From: Christensenellaceae bacterium
Lineage (GTDB): Bacteria; Bacillota; Clostridia; Christensenellales; Aristaeellaceae
DNA: 17,628 bases
Direction: 5' to 3'
NCBI GenBank assembly: GCA_017881705.1
Contig: JADGQP010000029.1
Coordinates: 1 to 17,628, forward strand
Each line of letters begins with the position of its first letter. Position 1 is the first letter of the stretch. Of this stretch, positions 13,698 through 17,628 are shown piece after piece. The notes under the pieces were generated by a model that had not been told where the DNA came from, ran no database searches, and saw only the letters and a list, made by a program, of their open reading frames with translations. The translations under genes and the position numbers were made by a program.

Positions 13698-15154
13698 CGG
13701 CAGGTCAGCTCCGCCACGGAACAGGCGGGCAGGGTGAAGCGCAGCTGCCCCTCCGCGATTTTCACGCTATCCAGCGCCTTGGGAGCCACCGCCGTATGCG
13801 TAAAGTCGTTGTAATCGTCCATCGCGCCCACGAGCACGCGCGCGGAAACCTCCCGCGCCGTAAACCCGTCCAGCGCTACGGTAACCTCCGCGGGTTTGTC
13901 CGCGGAAGCGTTGGCCACAGTGAGTGTGAGCGCGCCGTTTTTAAAGGATGCGCTGGCGTGCAGCTGGCATAGTCCCTCCGCCGCCATGTCGCCCTGTATA
14001 AAGCAATCGGCAGCCGCGGCGTCCTGGTGCGCCTGGTACAGGTCGAACACATGGTAGGTGGGGGTCAGCGCCATTTTATCGCCCTCGGTCAGAACAACCG
14101 CCTGCAGCACGTTCACGGTCTGGGCGATATTGGCCATAACCACACGATCGCAATGCGCGATGAAAGCGTTAAGCGTCAGCGCGGCCACCAGCGCGTCGCG
14201 CATGGTATTTTGCTGGTACAAAAAGCCCGGGTTCGTGCCGGGTTCCACATTATGCCAAGTGCCCCACTCGTCCACGATCAGCCCCACACGGTGTTCCGGG
14301 TCGTACCGATCCATGATCTGCAGATGTTTGGAAATCATCGGTTCAATCGCCAGTGCCTTGCGCAGGGTGGTATAGAACTCCTGCGCGGTGAACGCGGTTG
14401 CGCTGCCTTTATGCTGCCAATCCGGCCCAAGAATGGTATAGTAGTGCATGGTGATCGCGTCCATGTAGCGAGCGGCGTTCTTCATCAGCACTTCCGTCCA
14501 TTGATAATCCACGTCCGAAGGCCCGCAGGCGATGCGGAACAGTTTATTTTCACCGTAGTTGCGGCAATAGGTTTGGTAGCGGCGGTACTCGTCGGCGTAA
14601 TATTCGGGGCGCATGTTGCCGCCGCAGCCCCAGTTTTCGTTGCCCACGCCGAAGTACTTAACGTTGAAAGGTTCCTCGCGCCCGTTTTGCCGACGCTCGC
14701 GCACCACGGAAGAATCGCCGTCGCTGTTTAAGTATTCCACCCACTCGCTCATTTCCCGCACGGTACCGCTGCCGAGGTTGCCATTTATGTATGGTTCGCA
14801 GCCAAGCTGGCGGCATAGTTCCAAAAACTCGTGAGTGCCAAAGGAATTATCCTCCACCACGTAGCCCCAATGGGTGTTGACCATCCGCTTGCGGTCGGCT
14901 TTTGGCCCGACGCCATCGCGCCAATGGTACTCATCGGCAAAGCAGCCGCCCGGCCAGCGCAGCACGGGGATATGGAGGTTCCTAAGCGCTTGTGCCACAT
15001 CGGCGCGGATTCCGTTAACGTTAGGAATGGGGGAATTTTCGCCCACGTACAGCCCCTGGTAGATACAGCGGCCCAGATGCTCGGAAAAATGACCGAAAAG
15101 GTTGCGGTTGATCGTGCCGACGGAGCGGCGGGTGTTTACGGTGATATTCGCCAT
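13694..15154 (-). CDS. abfA: Alpha-L-arabinofuranosidase, glycoside hydrolase family 51
   Basis: This enzyme removes terminal alpha-L-arabinofuranosyl groups from arabinoxylan, arabinan or derived oligosaccharides (EC 3.2.1.55). It is 486 aa with no signal peptide, so it acts inside on imported oligomers, as usual for GH51. The barrel begins with NRNLFGHFSEHLGRCIYQG. The acid/base is E173 in YFGVGNENWGCGG and the nucleophile E296 in LIVDEWGTWHNVEPG; their spacing fits characterised GH51 enzymes. LRWPGGCFADEYHWRDGVGP is the standard substrate-site loop. A C-terminal beta domain (about 390-486) completes it. The ATG at 15154 has AAAGGAG shortly upstream. It is divergent from the GH36 gene and overlaps the DUF6171 gene. 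The family is certain; arabinoxylan versus arabinan preference is not readable. Confidence 0.95.
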   Translation of the reverse strand: MANITVNTRRSVGTINRNLFGHFSEHLGRCIYQGLYVGENSPIPNVNGIRADVAQALRNLHIPVLRWPGGCFADEYHWRDGVGPKADRKRMVNTHWGYVVEDNSFGTHEFLELCRQLGCEPYINGNLGSGTVREMSEWVEYLNSDGDSSVVRERRQNGREEPFNVKYFGVGNENWGCGGNMRPEYYADEYRRYQTYCRNYGENKLFRIACGPSDVDYQWTEVLMKNAARYMDAITMHYYTILGPDWQHKGSATAFTAQEFYTTLRKALAIEPMISKHLQIMDRYDPEHRVGLIVDEWGTWHNVEPGTNPGFLYQQNTMRDALVAALTLNAFIAHCDRVVMANIAQTVNVLQAVVLTEGDKMALTPTYHVFDLYQAHQDAAAADCFIQGDMAAEGLCQLHASASFKNGALTLTVANASADKPAEVTVALDGFTAREVSARVLVGAMDDYNDFTHTAVAPKALDSVKIAEGQLRFTLPACSVAELTCR

Positions 15155-15222
15155 AGCTGGTTCTCCTTTAAATCAAATCCGAATTGTTTTAGCGTGGTCG
15201 GGCGGTAAAAAACTACCCTCAT

Positions 15223-15237
15223 CGCATATCCTATGCG
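15223..15237. promoter_or_regulatory. Perfect palindrome near the GH51 start (candidate operator)
   Basis: CGCATA-TCC-TATGCG is an exact 15-bp dyad 69 nt upstream of the GH51 ATG, next to a TGATACAAT stretch on the minus strand that could hold the promoter. ACCC and GGGT lie just outside it, so an RNA hairpin is the alternative reading. It shares half-sites with the dyad at 15382-15395. Confidence 0.45.
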
Positions 15238-15361
15238 GGTATTGTATCATAAAAACACAAGCGCGCCACCTCCCTCGCCTCGGAACGGACGCTTTTTTTT
15301 AAACGCAGGCGCGGGTTTTTACGGCGATAAAAACAGAGGGTATTCAGGCGAAAAATCCCTC

Positions 15362-15390
15362 TTGCGGCGCGACGGATTTTGGCATATCGT
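15362..15390 (+). promoter_or_regulatory. Weak candidate promoter of the GH36 gene
   Basis: TTGCGG (15362-15367) and TATCGT (15385-15390) are 17 bp apart but match the consensus only 3 of 6 and 4 of 6. The -10 lies inside the dyad GCATA-TCGT-TATGC, so a repressor there would block it. The rest of the 295-bp divergent gap holds a T8 run (15293-15300) and an AGAGGG/CCCTCT inverted repeat, and no gene. Confidence 0.3.
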
Positions 15391-15395
15391 TATGC
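15382..15395. promoter_or_regulatory. Second dyad with the same half-sites (candidate operator)
   Basis: GCATA-TCGT-TATGC, 54 nt before the GH36 start codon. The half-sites equal those of 15223-15237, with a spacer of 4 instead of 3. One site near each of two divergent glycosidase genes suggests a shared regulator, but the half-site is only 5 bp and no regulator gene adjoins. Confidence 0.4.
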
Positions 15396-15449
15396 TATCA
15401 GTCATTAATGGGTTGCGCTCCTCACGGGGAGCGGGAAGGGGCGAAAGCG

Positions 15450-17519
15450 ATGCGCGTAACTCTGCGCGAAAACGGGCTTTATTTGGATCTGCTGGTAACG
15501 GAGGAAGGCGACGTGCGCCTGCTCAATCTTTCCGACCGGGAAATGCCGGAGCCCGCGGACAGCCGTTGGTTTCGGCTTATAGAGGTGCAGGAATCCGGCC
15601 AGAACCAGGATGATAACGGCGGTTCCAAACATACCGGCACGCAGCCCGGGAGCCTGCTGCGCTACAAGAGCCATCGGCTTTACAGCACCGCCGCGGGTAC
15701 CAAACTGGAACTTTGCCAGCGCTGGCGGGGGCTTGCCGTTACAAGCCACCTGCAGTTTTATACCGGCGTACGCGCCGTGCGCAGCTGGGTGGAGCTTGCA
15801 AGCGATGAAACGGAGGAAACGCACCCGTTGGAATACCTTTCGTCCTTCAGACTCACGGGGCTGATGCGAAAACAAACCCCGCTGGCGGCGGATGATTTTG
15901 TGCTGCGCATTCCCCACAGCACCTGGTACGGCGAAGCGCAATGGCAGAGCTATCCGTTGTCGGAATTTGGCTGCGCGCCTTATTTTGAGCAAAGCGGCGA
16001 CCATTTTTCCATGAAACGGGCGGCGTTTGCCTCCACCGGCACCTGGCCCGCGGGCGAGCACTTGCCTATGGGCGCGCTGGAGGAGGCTTCCACGGGCCGC
16101 GCCACGGTGTGGCAAATGGAAACCGCCGGTTCCTGGAACTGGGAGCTTTCGGCGATTGAAGGGCAATTATACCTTGCGCTTTCCGGCCCATCCCAGCAGG
16201 AAAACGGGTTTGCCAAACTGTTGAAACCCGGAGAAACGTTCGTGTCCGTGCCCTGTGCGCTGGCGTTTGGCGAAACGTTCGAGGCCGCGATTGGCGAGCT
16301 TACGAAATACCGCAGGCTCATCCGCCGCCCCAACGCGGACAACGAACACCCTGGCGTAATCTACAATGATTATATGAACTGCCTTTGGGGCGAACCTACC
16401 ACGCAGAAGGAACTGCCGCTGATCGAGGCGGCGGCGCAGGCGGGCTGCCAATATTATTGCGTGGACTGCGGTTGGTATGCCGATGGCTTTTGGTGGGACG
16501 GCGTGGGCGAATGGCTGCCCAGCGCCGCGCGTTTCCCCGGGGGCATTGAGGAAGTGATGGACGCCATCCGCGCCCACGGGATGATCCCGGGCCTGTGGTT
16601 GGAACTGGAAGTGATGGGCACGCAGTGCCCGCTGGCCAAGAAAGTGCCGCCGGAATGGTTTTTCCAGCGGCACGGAAAGCCCATTATCTGCCGAAGCCGC
16701 TATCAGCTGGATTATCGCAACCCCGAGGTAATCCGCCACGCGGACGGGGTGATCGACCGGCTGGTAAGGGACTACGGCGTGGGCTACCTGAAGATCGATT
16801 ACAACATTAACGCGGGCGTGGGAACCGATTACCACTCCGAAAACGCGGGCGAGGGCCTGCTTTCGCACACGCGCGCCTACCTGGCCTGGCTGGATGGCGT
16901 GCTGGCGCGTTACCCCGGGCTGGTGATCGAAAACTGCGGCAGTGGCGGTATGCGCATGGAATATTCGCTGTTGTCGCGCCTGAGTATCCAATCGGTAACC
17001 GACCAGACGGACTACCGCAAAATGGCAGCCATCGCCTGCAACTGCCCCACGGCCGTAACGCCGGAGCAGGCCGCTATATGGAGTTACCCCCTGCCGGACG
17101 GGGACGCGGAGGAAACGATTTTCAACATGGTCAACGCCATGCTGCTGCGCGTACACCAAAGCGGCTTTCTGCCCAGGCTTTCTGCCGAGCGTCAGGCGCT
17201 GGTACGGGAAGGGCTGGCCTGCCATAAGGCGATCTGCGAACGTACCAAAACCGGCTTGCCCTTCTGGCCGCTTGGTCTGGGCAGCATGACCTCGCCGTTT
17301 CTCGCCCTGGGCATGGATTGCGGCGATACGCTCTACCTGGCGGTGTGGCATGTGCATGGGGAAAATAACGAAGTTACCCTGCCGCTTCCCGGGCGGGTCG
17401 TAAAAGCGGCGCGCTGCCTGTACCCGCTGGAGCGCCCCGTGCCCCTTGCCTGCACGGGCGACGCAATTACGGTGACACTCGCGCCGCTTACCGCGCGCGT
17501 TTTCGAGCTTACGTTATAA
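15450..17519 (+). CDS. Alpha-galactosidase, glycoside hydrolase family 36 (divergent member)
   Basis: This enzyme cleaves terminal alpha-galactosyl units from oligosaccharides such as raffinose-type sugars or galactomannan fragments (EC 3.2.1.22). It is 689 aa with no signal peptide. An N-terminal beta-sandwich (about 1-290) precedes a TIM barrel starting at YNDYMNCLWGEPTTQKEL. The GH36 landmarks are VDCGWYADGFWWDGVGEWLP, FPGGIEEVMDAIRAHGMIPG-LWLELE, and the nucleophile D450 in VGYLKIDYN. The acid/base is probably D518 in SVTDQTDY, after ENCGSGGMRMEYSLLSR. A C-terminal beta domain follows. The CGSGG and TDQTDY motifs depart from the commoner CSGGGGR and SDNTDA, so a shifted substrate is possible. 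The start at 15450 is chosen for GGGAAGGGG about 8 nt upstream; the in-frame ATG at 15408 has no ribosome site. Confidence 0.88.
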   Translation: MRVTLRENGLYLDLLVTEEGDVRLLNLSDREMPEPADSRWFRLIEVQESGQNQDDNGGSKHTGTQPGSLLRYKSHRLYSTAAGTKLELCQRWRGLAVTSHLQFYTGVRAVRSWVELASDETEETHPLEYLSSFRLTGLMRKQTPLAADDFVLRIPHSTWYGEAQWQSYPLSEFGCAPYFEQSGDHFSMKRAAFASTGTWPAGEHLPMGALEEASTGRATVWQMETAGSWNWELSAIEGQLYLALSGPSQQENGFAKLLKPGETFVSVPCALAFGETFEAAIGELTKYRRLIRRPNADNEHPGVIYNDYMNCLWGEPTTQKELPLIEAAAQAGCQYYCVDCGWYADGFWWDGVGEWLPSAARFPGGIEEVMDAIRAHGMIPGLWLELEVMGTQCPLAKKVPPEWFFQRHGKPIICRSRYQLDYRNPEVIRHADGVIDRLVRDYGVGYLKIDYNINAGVGTDYHSENAGEGLLSHTRAYLAWLDGVLARYPGLVIENCGSGGMRMEYSLLSRLSIQSVTDQTDYRKMAAIACNCPTAVTPEQAAIWSYPLPDGDAEETIFNMVNAMLLRVHQSGFLPRLSAERQALVREGLACHKAICERTKTGLPFWPLGLGSMTSPFLALGMDCGDTLYLAVWHVHGENNEVTLPLPGRVVKAARCLYPLERPVPLACTGDAITVTLAPLTARVFELTL

Positions 17520-17628
17520 ACGCAGCGTTTTATATGCGCAGGTTGTGAACGGGAAACCGTTCCGCAGCAGATAACCCGCAAATACCCTCAGCTTAGATAC
17601 GCAAGTCGCGTCTGGAAAACTGCCAATA
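17520..17628. other. Right-edge non-coding tail
   Basis: No gene is seen in these 109 bases. One small hairpin, GAACGG-GAAA-CCGTTC (17547-17562), follows the GH36 stop by 27 nt. It lacks a T-tract, so terminator function is doubtful. Confidence 0.4.

Noticed and set aside
16167..17357. Long minus-strand open frame inside the GH36 gene
   Set aside because: It is the mirror of the GH36 catalytic domain with no ribosome site and no family resemblance.

Overview
The window reads as a chromosomal segment of an uncultured, fairly GC-rich member of the Clostridia. The basis is a YesM/YesN-type two-component pair, strong AAGGAG ribosome sites, a PiT/DUF47 phosphate pair, a membrane-bound pyrophosphatase, a DUF368 protein and a DUF6171 protein. 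A Christensenellales-like gut lineage would fit the signal peptides, but that is a guess from style, not a placement. No rRNA, tRNA, CRISPR array, integrase or transposase was seen.

Left third (1-7449), a sugar uptake and sensing block. On the minus strand lie mglB (galactose/glucose-type binding protein) and the N-terminal two thirds of mglA (transport ATPase, running off the left edge); a permease gene presumably follows outside. Divergently, on the plus strand, lies a tight four-gene unit: an AraC-type response regulator (YesN-like), a sensor kinase (YesM-like), a membrane-anchored protein with a periplasmic-binding fold, and a second galactose/glucose-binding-like protein. Back-to-back promoter candidates sit in the shared intergenic region. 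The simplest reading is that the extracytoplasmic binding proteins report sugar to the kinase, and the regulator controls the divergent mgl transporter. All classical glucose/galactose contact residues are kept in the sensor-side protein, while three are substituted in the transporter's own receptor.

Middle (7450-13264), a phosphate and pyrophosphate block. A hairpin-rich convergent gap is followed on the minus strand by a PiT phosphate transporter and its DUF47 (PhoU-like) partner. After an almost gene-free gap of about 880 bp (perhaps holding a gene remnant and a structured leader) come hppA, a K+-independent H+-pumping pyrophosphatase by its signature residues, and a DUF368 protein of the PopT undecaprenyl-phosphate translocase family, 4 nt apart.

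Right third (13265-17628), a glycoside block. After a second convergent gap with a strong terminator come, on the minus strand, a GH51 alpha-L-arabinofuranosidase overlapped by a small nine-cysteine DUF6171 protein, and divergently a GH36 alpha-galactosidase. Galactose released by GH36 could be substrate for the Mgl system at the left.

The two convergent gaps carry copies, in opposite orientation, of one roughly 70-bp double-hairpin element about 80 percent identical by eye: a candidate REP-like dispersed repeat. This and the sensor cassette are the most interesting items.
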